Below are positions 7,816 through 17,029 of a stretch of 64,000 nucleotides of DNA, piece by piece. Where the stretch lies: positions 496,001-560,000 of the forward strand of contig MPMM01000001.1 of NCBI GenBank assembly GCA_002238505.1, in the 5' to 3' direction. Both the position numbers and the translations under genes were made by a program. Under the pieces are notes generated by a model, which saw nothing but the letters and a program-made list of their open reading frames with translations, had not been told where the DNA came from and ran no database searches. Origin of the DNA: SAR202 cluster bacterium bin22 (GTDB lineage Bacteria > Chloroflexota > Dehalococcoidia > Lucifugimonadales > UBA3495). The stretch's first letter is position 1. Every line of letters starts with the position of its first letter.

Positions 7816-9741
7816 ATGAAGTTTTCCAAGGTTATTCCCTGGCGAAGGTATTCGCTGACATTCTTGATATTTGCTGCTCTTTTCGCTGTTGCTTGTGGAG
7901 CTTCAGAGGCCCCCGCGCCGGCGCAAGAGCCTGCCAGTGAGCCTGCTGCACCGGCTGCCGCTTCCCAAGAGCCTGCGGCTGCGGCAGAGGAACCAGCTGA
8001 AACTGCGTCCCAAGCCGTGCCGACTGACGCGCGGGCACTGACGGAAACCCGGCAGTTTGAATCCACTCCCACCCCGGAGCCCGGAGCATCTGCTGCCACG
8101 GCGACGCCGGTCCCGACCCCCACTCCTGGCACCGCTTTCTCTGCGAAGGACACCATTTATCTGGTAACTCAGGAAGAACCTACTTCCCTGGGTACTTTCA
8201 GTGACGGCTGCAGCGGAAACGTTCCATCCATGATTTGCGAAGAAATTGCTACCGACCCGTTCACCTGGATCGACAGCACCAACTTTGAAGTGGTGCCCCT
8301 GAGCGGTGTGGACAGCTGGTCCCAGGTTGACCCCGACCGGTGGCGGTTCAACCTTCGCGAGGGCGTTGAATTCCACAACGGTGAGCCGTGGAATGCCGAG
8401 GCCGTGGCCTGGAACCTGGATCAGAATGGTCGCCCCGACATTGGTGGTGGTTTCAGTTTCCACCAGACGATTTTCGGTGAAGTTGTGGACGATATGACGG
8501 TGGACGTGGTTTGCGAAAAGGTCTGCCCCATCTTCCCCCGTACCGCCATCTTCACGGTGTTCCAGGCTCCTGAGTGGTATCAGAATGCCAGTGAAGACGA
8601 CCGGGAACGCACCACCATCGGGATAGGCCCTTACAAGATTGTTGAGTGGCGTCCCGGCGTAGAAGTGGAGATTGAGGCCTACGAGAACTACAACCCCAAT
8701 ACCGCTTTTGACGCGCAGGCTCCCTCGATCAAGCATGCTTTCCAGATCTGGCGGCCCGAGCCCCTGGTTCGCGCGGCTGTGATCCAGGCCGGTGAAGGTG
8801 ACTGGGCCGTGGACATCGGGTTCGAGAATATCGAGGCGGTTCCCGTGGCCAAGAGCGGTACCAACAACGAAGTATTCACTCTGGTCGCCGACAATATCTG
8901 GCACCCTGAGTTGAAGAAGAAGGAAGTCAGGCAGGCTCTTGCCCTGGGCGTGGACTGCCAGACCCTGATGGAGGTCCTTTATGACGGCCTCCAGGAATGC
9001 ATAGGCAATATCTCCCAGTGGGGTACGGTTGGCATTAACGAAAGCAACTATGCCGACTACGGCTATGATCCTGACAAGTCCCGCGAACTGCTGGCTTCTT
9101 CCGGGTATTACAAGCCTGAGTACGATCCCGCTGAGAACAACTACGACGTGAATGAAGAGATCCGGATTCACACCCGGGCCGCCCGTGTGTATCGCGGCCT
9201 GGAGATGTTCGAGTCCGTCATTTCTACGTGGCGCGAGCTGGGCGTGAATGCCCACGTCGTAGTGCTGGAGCCCAACCGGGCGCGCGAGTCTCGCCGGTCC
9301 GGATGCGGCAAGTTCATCGTCGTTAATGATGACGGAAGTCAGGACCGCTCCGGCGCCCTGGCCTGCGCCGAGCAGACTCCACCGGCTCCCTTCGGCGCTT
9401 CCACCCACTACTATGAGACTGCTACCTCTAACGAGGCGTTGGACATGCAGCGTCAGCTGGTGCTCCGCAACAGCTGCTTCAACGTAAACAGCCGCGTCTG
9501 CAACCTGGTTCCTGGCTTCGATGGACTGTCCTTTGAGGACAGCATTGACGATGCTATTTCCACTCCGCTGGGTCCCGAACGTGTTCGCAAGATGGAAGCC
9601 ATGGCCCAGATTATTCACGACGAATACTGGTTCCTGCCCTTCTTCGTATCCGTACAGGTTTATGGCCTGGCTGCAAACCTGGAATGGGAACCCAGGTATG
9701 ACCCCCGTACCCGTGTGAACTCGATGAGGTTCACCCAGTAA
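7816..9741 (+). CDS. ABC transporter substrate-binding lipoprotein, family 5
   Basis: The 641-aa protein starts at ATG 7816, preceded by a perfect AGGAGGT at 8 nt; a longer in-frame reading upstream has no ribosome-binding site. It has a basic N-region, a hydrophobic core and Cys27 (AVAC) as lipidation site, then an Ala/Pro/Glu linker to about residue 110. The rest is the SBP_bac_5 fold seen in dipeptide, oligopeptide and nickel-binding proteins, including the typical LREGVEFHNGEPWNAEAVAW. It delivers a small peptide or other solute to the two permeases downstream. The ligand is unknown. Confidence 0.9.
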   Translation: MKFSKVIPWRRYSLTFLIFAALFAVACGASEAPAPAQEPASEPAAPAAASQEPAAAAEEPAETASQAVPTDARALTETRQFESTPTPEPGASAATATPVPTPTPGTAFSAKDTIYLVTQEEPTSLGTFSDGCSGNVPSMICEEIATDPFTWIDSTNFEVVPLSGVDSWSQVDPDRWRFNLREGVEFHNGEPWNAEAVAWNLDQNGRPDIGGGFSFHQTIFGEVVDDMTVDVVCEKVCPIFPRTAIFTVFQAPEWYQNASEDDRERTTIGIGPYKIVEWRPGVEVEIEAYENYNPNTAFDAQAPSIKHAFQIWRPEPLVRAAVIQAGEGDWAVDIGFENIEAVPVAKSGTNNEVFTLVADNIWHPELKKKEVRQALALGVDCQTLMEVLYDGLQECIGNISQWGTVGINESNYADYGYDPDKSRELLASSGYYKPEYDPAENNYDVNEEIRIHTRAARVYRGLEMFESVISTWRELGVNAHVVVLEPNRARESRRSGCGKFIVVNDDGSQDRSGALACAEQTPPAPFGASTHYYETATSNEALDMQRQLVLRNSCFNVNSRVCNLVPGFDGLSFEDSIDDAISTPLGPERVRKMEAMAQIIHDEYWFLPFFVSVQVYGLAANLEWEPRYDPRTRVNSMRFTQ

Positions 9742-9765
9742 CAGACCCTAAGGTTTAGTTTAAGT

Positions 9766-9809
9766 GCGCCCCGGTTTGCCTTTTGTTGGTTTCCGGGGCG
9801 CTTCTTTTT
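9766..9809 (+). terminator. Intrinsic terminator after substrate-binding protein gene
   Basis: GCGCCCCGG (9766-9774) pairs with CCGGGGCGC (9793-9801) and is followed by TTCTTTTT. It separates the abundant binding-protein message from the permease genes 550 bp downstream and may let only part of the transcription continue. Confidence 0.75.
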
Positions 9810-10354
9810 GGCTGCAGGGAGGACCGGAAGAGGAGCAGCGGCGAATGTGGGTGGCGTGCTGACGCCCCGAGCCTCGGAATCCACGGGTTGCGCAAATCAG
9901 GTGGACACCTTGGGGCCAGTTTTCGAGACCATTGCCAACCTTTGCTGTGGTTGCCGGTTCTGTAATTTCGGGAATGCAGACGCCGGCTTCACATAAGATT
10001 CAAAGTCATTTGGTTAATTCATTGAGGGTTACTCGATGAGTGATGTTCTTGATTCCAGAACAGAATCATTCGGGAAAATGGCACCTGCAATGCGCAGGTA
10101 CGTTCCATTGCTAAGTTGCGGACTATCGCCACCAGCAAGAAAACTGTTGACTAAATGAGTAATATTGGTAAAATCCGAAGACAAGTATTTCAAGGCAGGA
10201 TGATAGGTGCTTTCAAGGGCACCCTGGCAGAGGCAAATCCGGAATCTGCGCTGATAGTTGACGATAGAAGGAATTGCCTTTAATATCCTTCAACCAACCC
10301 TAGCGGAATGTACAATTACTACTGGAAGCCAAACTGTTCTGACGGGGGAAGAAA
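9810..10354 (+). other. Long gap inside importer operon
   Basis: No recognisable gene is seen. A possible 40-codon frame (10036-10158, GAGGG 8 nt before its ATG) has no recognisable similarity and is overlapped by a predicted promoter. A small hairpin lies at 10083-10099. Confidence 0.35.
10147..10174 (+). promoter_or_regulatory. Predicted second promoter driving permease genes
   Basis: TTGACT (10147-10152), 16-bp spacer, TAAAAT (10169-10174). Its position after the terminator at 9766 suggests the permeases are also transcribed separately from the binding protein. Confidence 0.5.
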
Positions 10355-11284
10355 TTGCGTAACTACATGATTCGGCGTGTCGGCCACTCGATATTTATTG
10401 TGGCTGGCCTTATGGGGTTACTGTTCCTCGCCATTAACGTTCTGGGAGACCCGGTCGAGTTGATGGTGGATGAGGATGCCTCTCAGGAAACTATCGATGC
10501 GCTGCGTGCGAAGTTCGGGTTGGACCGGCCTCTTTACGTTCGGTTCGCCGACTTCTACTGGGATTTGGCGCGTCTTGATTTTGGGAAATCCCTTCGGCAT
10601 CGCATAGACGCCCAGGAGATGATTTTCGACCGCCTGCCTAACACGGCGGCTCTGGCTTTAGTCGCCTGGGCCATTGGAATGACGGGCATTCCGCTGGGAA
10701 TGCTGGCGGCCAGACGCCCAAGAGGGCTTATTGACCGCATCGTTAACATTTTGTCCTTCGCGGTTATTTCGGTTCCACAGTTCTGGCTGGCGTTGATGCT
10801 GATCCTTGTCATTTCCGTCCAGTTTGACCTGTTACCGACTTCAGGGTACAAGGGTTTGGGACCTGAGGGGTGGAAGTACATGGTCCTGCCCGCGCTGGCG
10901 TTGTGTCCCCTGGTTATGGGTCGCAATGCCCAGATAACCCGCTCGACCATGATCGAGGAAATCGCAAAGCAATATGTTTCAACTGCTCGATCCAAGGGTC
11001 TGGGCGAAACCGCGATACTGTATGGGCACGTGCTTAAGAACGCTTCCATTTCCATTGTGACCTTGATGGGAGACGAACTTGCCGGCTTCATGAACGGTTC
11101 AACAGTGGTTGAAATTATCTTCGGCTGGCCTGGAATTGGAAAACTGCTGATTGACGGCATCAACGCTCGCGACCTCCCAATTGTGACTGCCTCGGTGTTC
11201 GTGGTGGCGCTGATGGTGATGGTTATCAACTTGTGCGTTGACCTGCTCTACACCTGGCTGGACCCCAGGATTTCGTACAGCTAA
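10355..11284 (+). CDS. ABC transporter permease, DppB/OppB type
   Basis: The 309-aa protein begins at TTG 10355 (GGGGGA 5 nt upstream) with MRNYMIRRVGHSI, the normal start of DppB-type permeases. It has an N-terminal helix, a long periplasmic loop and then the BPD_transp_1 domain with about five further helices. The cytoplasmic EAA loop is visible around EEIAKQYVSTARSKGLGE. It forms the membrane channel with the product of the next gene. An ATP-binding subunit must come from elsewhere because none is encoded here. Confidence 0.92.
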   Translation: MRNYMIRRVGHSIFIVAGLMGLLFLAINVLGDPVELMVDEDASQETIDALRAKFGLDRPLYVRFADFYWDLARLDFGKSLRHRIDAQEMIFDRLPNTAALALVAWAIGMTGIPLGMLAARRPRGLIDRIVNILSFAVISVPQFWLALMLILVISVQFDLLPTSGYKGLGPEGWKYMVLPALALCPLVMGRNAQITRSTMIEEIAKQYVSTARSKGLGETAILYGHVLKNASISIVTLMGDELAGFMNGSTVVEIIFGWPGIGKLLIDGINARDLPIVTASVFVVALMVMVINLCVDLLYTWLDPRISYS

Positions 11285-11382
11285 CTCGTTTCGTTCCCCG
11301 GCCGCCGAACCCGTCAAGGGGCGCAGGCCGAAGGAACAAAGCAGACACGGTAACTATTCTGCACTAAGGACTTGGTTTCGAA

Positions 11383-12366
11383 ATGCAAAGCGAACTGACA
11401 ACCGTAACGCAGAAACCCAACCCAATAGTGGCGATCTGGAACAACGCGCTGGTGCAGGCCTTCCTGAACGACCCGATTACGCTGCTTTCTGCGCTGTTCC
11501 TGTTCGTCATTGTGATGGCGGCAGTTTTTGCTCCTGTGGTTTCGCCCTATGACCCCCAGAACCAGCAACTGAGGTTGCGTCACCAGGGACCAATGCAGAC
11601 GGGTACCGCCACCATGAGGGTGGACGCCCAGACTGTTGAAGAGCAGCGGTTCTTCCTGCTGGGAACTGACCACCTGGGCCGGGATTATCTCAGCCGGCTG
11701 ATTTACGGCGGCAGGATATCCATCTCGGTGGGCCTGCTGGGTGTGCTGGTATCCAGCGTAATCGGCGTGTTTTTGGGGATTACTGCGGGCTACTACAGGG
11801 GAATCCTGGACGACGTAATTATGAGGGCGGTGGACATCTTTATGTCCGTGCCCCTCTTATTGCTGGCCCTGATGGTTCTATTCATACTAGGGCCCAGCTT
11901 CACCAACATTATCATTGTGTTTGCTGTGGCTCGCTGGATGCTCTTCTGTCGTGTCACCAGGGGTGTAGTGCTTTCACTCCGTGAACAGGCCTTTGTGGAT
12001 GCGGCAAGAGCAATAGGCGCCAGCGATGCCAGAATCATCGGTCGCCACGTGCTGCCCAACTTGATAACACCGTTGTTGACCCTGGCAGCCCTGGAAGTGC
12101 CGCGAAACATTCTGACCGAATCCACTTTGAGCTTCCTGGGCTTTGGGATTCAGCCCCCCGAATCTTCCTGGGGTCTGATGCTCTCCCAGGGGCGGGACTA
12201 TATCGTTACGGCCTGGTGGGTGGTAGTTGTACCTGGTACCGCCATCTTCCTGACAGCCCTGTCTTTCAACCTCTTCGGTGTCTGGATGCGGGCAGTAAGC
12301 GACCCGCTGCAGCGCTGGCGCTGGTTGAAGTCCACCAAGGAAGCCAAGGAGGCCGGAGTGGGCTGA
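11383..12366 (+). CDS. ABC transporter permease, DppC/OppC type
   Basis: The 327-aa protein carries the DppC signature LGTDHLGRDYLSRLIYGG at about 90-107, an N-terminal OppC_N helix and the BPD_transp_1 domain with EAA loop DAARAIGASDARIIGRHVLP. It pairs with the upstream DppB-type permease, 98 bp away. The gene ends in TGA and is followed within 35 bp by a strong terminator, so the operon closes without an ATPase gene. Confidence 0.92.
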   Translation: MQSELTTVTQKPNPIVAIWNNALVQAFLNDPITLLSALFLFVIVMAAVFAPVVSPYDPQNQQLRLRHQGPMQTGTATMRVDAQTVEEQRFFLLGTDHLGRDYLSRLIYGGRISISVGLLGVLVSSVIGVFLGITAGYYRGILDDVIMRAVDIFMSVPLLLLALMVLFILGPSFTNIIIVFAVARWMLFCRVTRGVVLSLREQAFVDAARAIGASDARIIGRHVLPNLITPLLTLAALEVPRNILTESTLSFLGFGIQPPESSWGLMLSQGRDYIVTAWWVVVVPGTAIFLTALSFNLFGVWMRAVSDPLQRWRWLKSTKEAKEAGVG

Positions 12367-12400
12367 TAACCTGCCCGCCGCCAGATTAAGGAATCAGGAA

Positions 12401-12440
12401 GCCCCCGGCGCTGTAGTCAACGCCGGGGGCTTTTACATTT
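12401..12440 (+). terminator. Intrinsic terminator closing first importer operon
   Basis: GCCCCCGGCG (12401-12410) pairs with CGCCGGGGGC (12421-12430) across a 10-nt loop, followed by TTTTACATTT. Confidence 0.85.
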
Positions 12441-12540
12441 TGGCTCGAATGCACCATAATGCCCACAACTTGAGGAAGAATCTGTGTAAATGCGTCAAGG
12501 GTGTTAATCCCGTGGCGGCTTTCGTGGAGAGGGGAATACT

Positions 12541-12951
12541 ATGGAACGCGTTACCATCAGGGAGGCTTCCCAACGACTGAGGATTCCTACGTCCATGGTG
12601 CGCGAATGCATTCGTGGTGGAGAGTTGAAGGCAATACGGGAGCCCCAGGCCGACGGGCGAATGTCCTGGGTAGTGGAACTTCCGGAGGATGGCTGGATCA
12701 GCGAGGCAACTTCCGAGGAAATGAACCGGGAGTTTTGTCCCTGGTGGTGGGGAAATATCGATAAAACGGGATACATTCACTACGTTGAGTCGCTTTCTGC
12801 CTCATCGTGGGAAGAGACGGTGCCCAGGTTCCTGTGCGGAGAGGAAGGCGACAATATCTGGGCTGCCACGGAATTGGCGGAAGAGCAGCTTTGCCTCGAG
12901 TGCCAGATGCGGGCCATTGAGCAAGGACTGCCCCAGGCCAATCCGTCATGA
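12541..12951 (+). CDS. Small protein with excisionase/MerR-like helix-turn-helix
   Basis: The 136-aa protein starts at ATG 12541 with GGAGAGGGG upstream. Residues 4-35 (TIREASQRLRIP, then VRECIRGGELKAI) fit the winged-helix DNA-binding fold of excisionase/MerR N-termini, and the following residues would form the wing. The remaining 90 residues match no family I know; they contain FCPWWWG and a C-terminal LCLECQM that could bind a metal. No integrase or phage gene is nearby, so it is more likely a regulator than a true excisionase. Target unknown. Confidence 0.65.
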   Translation: MERVTIREASQRLRIPTSMVRECIRGGELKAIREPQADGRMSWVVELPEDGWISEATSEEMNREFCPWWWGNIDKTGYIHYVESLSASSWEETVPRFLCGEEGDNIWAATELAEEQLCLECQMRAIEQGLPQANPS

Positions 12952-13014
12952 TGCTCTGAAGGGCGTAGCGGCTGGAAACTGGCTGCCGGTTCATTTCTGT
13001 TTGGTTGGACGAAA

Positions 13015-13054
13015 GACTGCGGGACGGGTGAGAACACCCGTCCCGCAGTCTTTT
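13015..13054. terminator. Bidirectional intrinsic terminator
   Basis: GACTGCGGGACGGGTG (13015-13030) pairs perfectly with 13035-13050 across loop AGAA, flanked by AAA on the left and TTTT on the right. It therefore works for both the HTH gene and the convergent hydrolase gene. Confidence 0.85.
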
Positions 13055-13077
13055 GACGAATTAACTACGGCCTGGAA

Positions 13078-13953
13078 TCAGGGAGCCAGGAAGAAGTCCC
13101 TCAACTCCACGCAGGTCTCCTCCGGAAGTTCTTCGGCGATGTAGTGTCCTGAAGGCATTGAGTGGCCCCCCGCGTTGTTGGAGTAGTCGCTCCATACGCC
13201 CAGCACATCCTGGGTTCGTCCCACGTATCCGCGATCACTCCACAGGACCAGGTGGGGGCACGTTACCTTGTTGGCGAAGTCCTCTTCATCGTGCACCAGG
13301 TCTATGCTGGCCCCGGCCCGATAATCCTCGCATATGGCGTGGATGGTGGCGGGCTCGGTGGAGCACCGCACATATTCCGAGATGGCTTCTTCTGGAAAGA
13401 CTTCCTGCCAGTTTTCGCCACGTTGAAAACTGTGCCTGATGAAGTAGTCAGCGTCGGCTCCAATGACCCTTTCCGGAAAATCGTAGGGCTGGATCAGGAA
13501 AAACCAGTGAAAGGTGTTGGCCGCCATCTCCTTGTTTACGATGTGAAACATCCGGTGGGTGGGTATGATGTCCAGTGTTGCCAGCTTGAGCACACGTTCA
13601 GGGTTGTCCTTGGTAAGCCGGTGAGAAACCCTTGCGCCCCGGTCGTGTCCGGCCAGGTAGAAAGTAGTGAACCCCAGGCTTTCCATCGCCTCCACCTGGT
13701 CACGGGCCATGGCTCGTTTTGAGTAGGTGTAGTGTTCGGGGTCTCCGCCGGGCTTGTCACTGTCGCCATAGCCGCGCAGGTCGGCGGCTACGACGGTAAA
13801 ATCCTGGGCCAGCCTCGGAGCCACCTTGTGCCACATCACATGGGATTGAGGGTAACCGTGTAGCAACAGCAAGGGAGGCCCATTTCCTCCCACTACCAGA
13901 TTTATGGCGGCGCCGCTGGTTCCCACCTTTTTCTCCTCAAATCCTTCGAACAT
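13078..13953 (-). CDS. Alpha/beta hydrolase, fluoroacetate dehalogenase-like
   Basis: The 291-aa protein starts at ATG 13953 with AGGAGG 4 nt upstream. It has the alpha/beta hydrolase fold with HGYPQ (oxyanion region) at 32-36 and nucleophile Asp104 in GHDRGAR. From memory of the structurally studied fluoroacetate dehalogenase of Rhodopseudomonas, the matching residues are all present: Asp104, Arg105 and Arg108 (carboxylate binding), Asp128 in LDIIPT, His149-Trp150 and Tyr211 (fluoride pocket), and His270. The enzyme would hydrolyse a haloacetate to glycolate. Epoxide hydrolase is the main alternative, but the two arginines argue against it. It is divergent from a phosphotriesterase-like gene. 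Confidence 0.8.
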   Translation of the reverse strand: MFEGFEEKKVGTSGAAINLVVGGNGPPLLLLHGYPQSHVMWHKVAPRLAQDFTVVAADLRGYGDSDKPGGDPEHYTYSKRAMARDQVEAMESLGFTTFYLAGHDRGARVSHRLTKDNPERVLKLATLDIIPTHRMFHIVNKEMAANTFHWFFLIQPYDFPERVIGADADYFIRHSFQRGENWQEVFPEEAISEYVRCSTEPATIHAICEDYRAGASIDLVHDEEDFANKVTCPHLVLWSDRGYVGRTQDVLGVWSDYSNNAGGHSMPSGHYIAEELPEETCVELRDFFLAP

Positions 13954-14021
13954 CTATCCTCCTGCAAGAGTTGTACTTTCCGAATTCTAAACGTTGCTTT
14001 GGTGGCAGGTACTCTGATCGA

Positions 14022-14049
14022 TTGCGTGACCGTCTCCGGAGTATAAAAT
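14022..14049 (+). promoter_or_regulatory. Predicted promoter of phosphotriesterase-like gene
   Basis: TTGCGT (14022-14027), 16-bp spacer, TAAAAT (14044-14049) within the 171-bp divergent intergenic region. AGGACAAGAG precedes the ATG at 14125. Confidence 0.45.
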
Positions 14050-14124
14050 ACCAGACAGATACTTTTCACTCTCAATGACGGTTTTACCGTGGCTGACGAT
14101 ACGTGAGCGTATGGAGGACAAGAG

Positions 14125-15081
14125 ATGCCAACACTGCAAACTGTGCTTGGACCAATTGACGGCGCCGACCTGGGATTTACCCTGAGCCATGAACACGTGG
14201 GAACCAACGCTGCAGGTCTCCGGCACACTTACCCTGAAATCATCGATCGGGACGGGATCATCCAGCAGTCGGTTGCTGCCTTGAAGGAGGCCAGGGACGA
14301 AGCGGGAGTTCAAACCATTATCGATGTCAGCACTTTCGATCTGGGACGCGACATCGGAATGATAGCCGAAGTGGCCCGACAGAGCGGCGTCAATATAGTT
14401 GTCGCAACCGGCAACCACCTGGCGGTTCCCCGTCCCTTCGGGGAGGTGTCGCCGGACGTAATCGCCCCGATGTATGTAAGGGAGATTGAGCATGGGATCG
14501 AGGATACCGGTGTGAAGGCCGCGGTCATTAAAGTGGCCAGCGACCGGGGTGGCATTACCCAGCCACAGGAAGTGGTGTTGAGGGCGGCGGCGCGAGCCCA
14601 CCTGCAAACTGGTACGCCCATATCCACCCACACCTGGTCGCCCGACCGGGTGGGCGAGCAGCAGGTGGCTATTCTGGAGGAAGAGGGCGTGAACCTGAAT
14701 CGCGTTTACATTGGGCACAGCAACGATGACATCGACATGGACTACTTGCTGGGCCTGCTGGACAAGGGAGTGTGGCTTGGCCTGGACCGCTATCCCGGTG
14801 GACGAGTCCCTGGAACACCCGACTGGGAAGGGCGCACTGAAATCGCCAAGAAATTGATGGACGCCGGGTTTACCGAGCGCATCATGCTGTCGCACGATTA
14901 TTCGGTGCCAAAGGCCCGCCACGGAGAGCAGGTTCAGGAGGAACGCCGGAGGGCCAATCCTGACGGGTACAACTTCATACCGCGCAAGGTGCTGCCTCGC
15001 CTGAGGGAGTTGGGTGCGACGGAAGCGGACATTCACCAAATAATGGTGGTCAATCCCCGCAAGTTCTTCGCTGGAGAGTAG
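14125..15081 (+). CDS. Phosphotriesterase-family metal hydrolase
   Basis: The 318-aa protein has the binuclear-metal amidohydrolase pattern of the phosphotriesterase family: HEH at 22-24, Lys136 (the lysine that is carboxylated), His169, His198 in GHSND and Asp258 in LSHD. The family includes aryldialkylphosphatases, lactonases (PLL) and related esterases. Most environmental members are lactonases, and sequence alone does not decide. It is transcribed divergently from the fluoroacetate-dehalogenase-like gene, so the two may share a catabolic task. Confidence 0.88.
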   Translation: MPTLQTVLGPIDGADLGFTLSHEHVGTNAAGLRHTYPEIIDRDGIIQQSVAALKEARDEAGVQTIIDVSTFDLGRDIGMIAEVARQSGVNIVVATGNHLAVPRPFGEVSPDVIAPMYVREIEHGIEDTGVKAAVIKVASDRGGITQPQEVVLRAAARAHLQTGTPISTHTWSPDRVGEQQVAILEEEGVNLNRVYIGHSNDDIDMDYLLGLLDKGVWLGLDRYPGGRVPGTPDWEGRTEIAKKLMDAGFTERIMLSHDYSVPKARHGEQVQEERRRANPDGYNFIPRKVLPRLRELGATEADIHQIMVVNPRKFFAGE

Positions 15082-15100
15082 GACTGCTATGCCGGTCCTG

Positions 15101-15134
15101 GGAAAAAGAAATGGGGCGGGAAAGAACCCGCCCC
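15101..15134 (-). terminator. Intrinsic terminator of CocE gene
   Basis: Read on the minus strand, GGGGCGGG (15134-15127) pairs with CCCGCCCC (15120-15113) across 6 nt and is followed by ATTTCTTTTT. It lies between convergent genes. Confidence 0.75.
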
Positions 15135-15175
15135 GAAAAAAAGAAAAATATTCCTGATTCCAGCTGGAAAATGAA

Positions 15176-17029
15176 CTAACAGTCCGCGGCCGCCATCCAA
15201 AGGGTAAGATGCGAAGGGCGACCATAGTCGTGATAAACCGTGTTGGTTGCAACGTGCCTGATTGGTGAGAGGGCTGGGTTATCTCCCGTGTTGCCGTTGA
15301 CGTCAAGGCGCGGAAAGTTGCTGGAGGAAACGTCCAGCCTTATGCGATGGCCCTGAGCAAAAAGATTGCTGGTTGGATAAAGCTCAATAGTTATGGGGTA
15401 TATCTCTCCAGGCTCCATAAGCTCCGGTTCGCTCCAGGAATTCCGAAACTTGGTCCGCAGCACACCGTCTGTCAGGTTAAGTGCATACCCTTCGGGGTAG
15501 TCACGGCAGGGTGGATAGACATCTATCAGCTTTGCGGTGAAGTCGGTGTCCACCGCGCTGGAAGAGATCCACAGATTGACCGTAACGGGGCCGGTTACCT
15601 CCAGGTTTTCCGGCAGGGGGTCAGTCTGGAACACCAGTACGTCCGGTCGCGAGGCCAGCGGCAGGTAGGGTTCCTGGCAACCAAAGAAATCTTCCGACTC
15701 CCTCTGGTCGAACCCCCCGGGTTCCATTATGGGAAGCCCTGAGGATATATTGCCGCCGATGGTGGGAACGGGGTTCTCCGGGTCAAACCGGAACATGCTG
15801 GCGTGCTCTTCAATTTGCGGCATTGCGATGGAGAGTTTTCCACCCCGGTGGAGATACATCGCGGTTTCCTTGACGCGGGCGGGAGGCCAGGACTGCTCCT
15901 CGACCCACTTGCCGCCGTGATCCAGCCTTCCTTCGGGGTTGCGCCTACCGCTGCCGCCACCCATCATAAAGAGCTTGACGGGCGACCGGTCTGCCCAATT
16001 GTTGTCGGCGCCCTTCAGCCAGTGATCGAAGAACGCCAGCCGCTGCTCATTGAAGCTGCCTTCCTTTGTGCTTTCCAGGGTAGAGTTGCGGCCGAAGTCT
16101 GCGTTGCCGGCAAAAGTAACCGAGTTGGCTCCGTGGGTCCACGGCCCCATAATCAGCGATACGTTGCTTGCCTTTAGCTGGGAAAGGGCTGTGTAGTTCT
16201 GGATGGTGCCGGCCGCGTATGGGTCGTACCAGCTGCACTGATGAACCTGTGGAACATCTGCGAATGGTCCATAATGGGCCATGGCGCACAGTCCCACTTG
16301 CTGCCAGTACTCGTCAAAAGTGTCATTTCCCCAAATCTCCATCAGGTAGGCTTCGTAATCCGGCGTCCAGCTAAGGGGAGAATGGCCGGGCTTCCAGGGA
16401 AACCTGGAGAACCACTCCCGCATATCCTGTTTGTTCAAGGCTGCCTTGGTTGTGTCGGGGTTACTCCGTGCCTCAGGGCTTTCCAGAGCTTCCCTGAAGG
16501 CCCAGGTTACCTGGCGCAACTCGAAGGCGCCTCCATTACGGCAGCCGCTGTGGTACGCGCTGGCGAATCCCCCGCATTCCAGCCACATTGCCGAAAGATG
16601 CGGTGGGTCCAAAGATGCCAGGGCGGCCTGGGTATGGGCCGCGTAGGAGAGGCCGAAGGTGCCGACCTCGCCGTTGCACCAGGGCTGCTGCGCCAGCCAT
16701 TCCACGGTGTCATAACCATCCTTGCCTTCGTCGATGTACTTGGTGAAGCCACCTTCCGAATCGTAGCGTCCTCGGCAGTCCTGAACCACAGTGACATAAC
16801 CGTTGTTTGTGAAAAAAGCTGCCTCTTCCTGCCTGGCTGGGGAGCTTCTTCCGTAGGGCGTGCGCTGAAGCAGAACCGGCAATGGATCTTCGATCGGTTT
16901 GCCGTCCACCTGGGGTCTGTGAATGTCAGTGGCCAGATTAAGTCCGTCTCTGGTAGGTACCATATGGATTTCGATAAAGTGATTATTGCTTTTGCGTCGG
17001 TTGACGCGTCCTCTTACCCTTGGGCTCAT
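15176..17029 (-). CDS. CocE/NonD-family X-Pro dipeptidyl-peptidase-like hydrolase
   Basis: The 617-aa protein starts at ATG 17029 behind AGGAGGTGAAAG. The alpha/beta hydrolase part carries RTPYGR, then DCRGRYDSEGGF and nucleophile Ser128 in GLSYA. The C-terminal jelly-roll domain includes the typical SSAVDTDFTAKLIDVYPP. The family contains cocaine esterase, glutaryl-7-ACA acylase and PepX-type peptidases; it cleaves esters or amides. No signal peptide is seen, so it is probably cytoplasmic. It may act on peptides or esters brought in by the nearby importers; that link is inferred. Confidence 0.88.
   Translation of the reverse strand: MSPRVRGRVNRRKSNNHFIEIHMVPTRDGLNLATDIHRPQVDGKPIEDPLPVLLQRTPYGRSSPARQEEAAFFTNNGYVTVVQDCRGRYDSEGGFTKYIDEGKDGYDTVEWLAQQPWCNGEVGTFGLSYAAHTQAALASLDPPHLSAMWLECGGFASAYHSGCRNGGAFELRQVTWAFREALESPEARSNPDTTKAALNKQDMREWFSRFPWKPGHSPLSWTPDYEAYLMEIWGNDTFDEYWQQVGLCAMAHYGPFADVPQVHQCSWYDPYAAGTIQNYTALSQLKASNVSLIMGPWTHGANSVTFAGNADFGRNSTLESTKEGSFNEQRLAFFDHWLKGADNNWADRSPVKLFMMGGGSGRRNPEGRLDHGGKWVEEQSWPPARVKETAMYLHRGGKLSIAMPQIEEHASMFRFDPENPVPTIGGNISSGLPIMEPGGFDQRESEDFFGCQEPYLPLASRPDVLVFQTDPLPENLEVTGPVTVNLWISSSAVDTDFTAKLIDVYPPCRDYPEGYALNLTDGVLRTKFRNSWSEPELMEPGEIYPITIELYPTSNLFAQGHRIRLDVSSSNFPRLDVNGNTGDNPALSPIRHVATNTVYHDYGRPSHLTLWMAAADC

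Noticed and set aside
7903-9618. 571-codon open frame antisense to the first substrate-binding protein gene
   Set aside because: It is a by-product of high GC at third codon positions of the real gene. It has no ribosome-binding site or recognisable domain.
10036-10158. 40-aa frame between binding protein and permease genes
   Set aside because: It has a fair ribosome-binding site but overlaps a better supported promoter and shows no recognisable similarity; mentioned only in the gap entry.
13987-15306. 439-codon minus-strand frame antisense to the phosphotriesterase-like gene
   Set aside because: The plus-strand gene has full metal-binding motifs; the antisense product is low-complexity and unlike any family.
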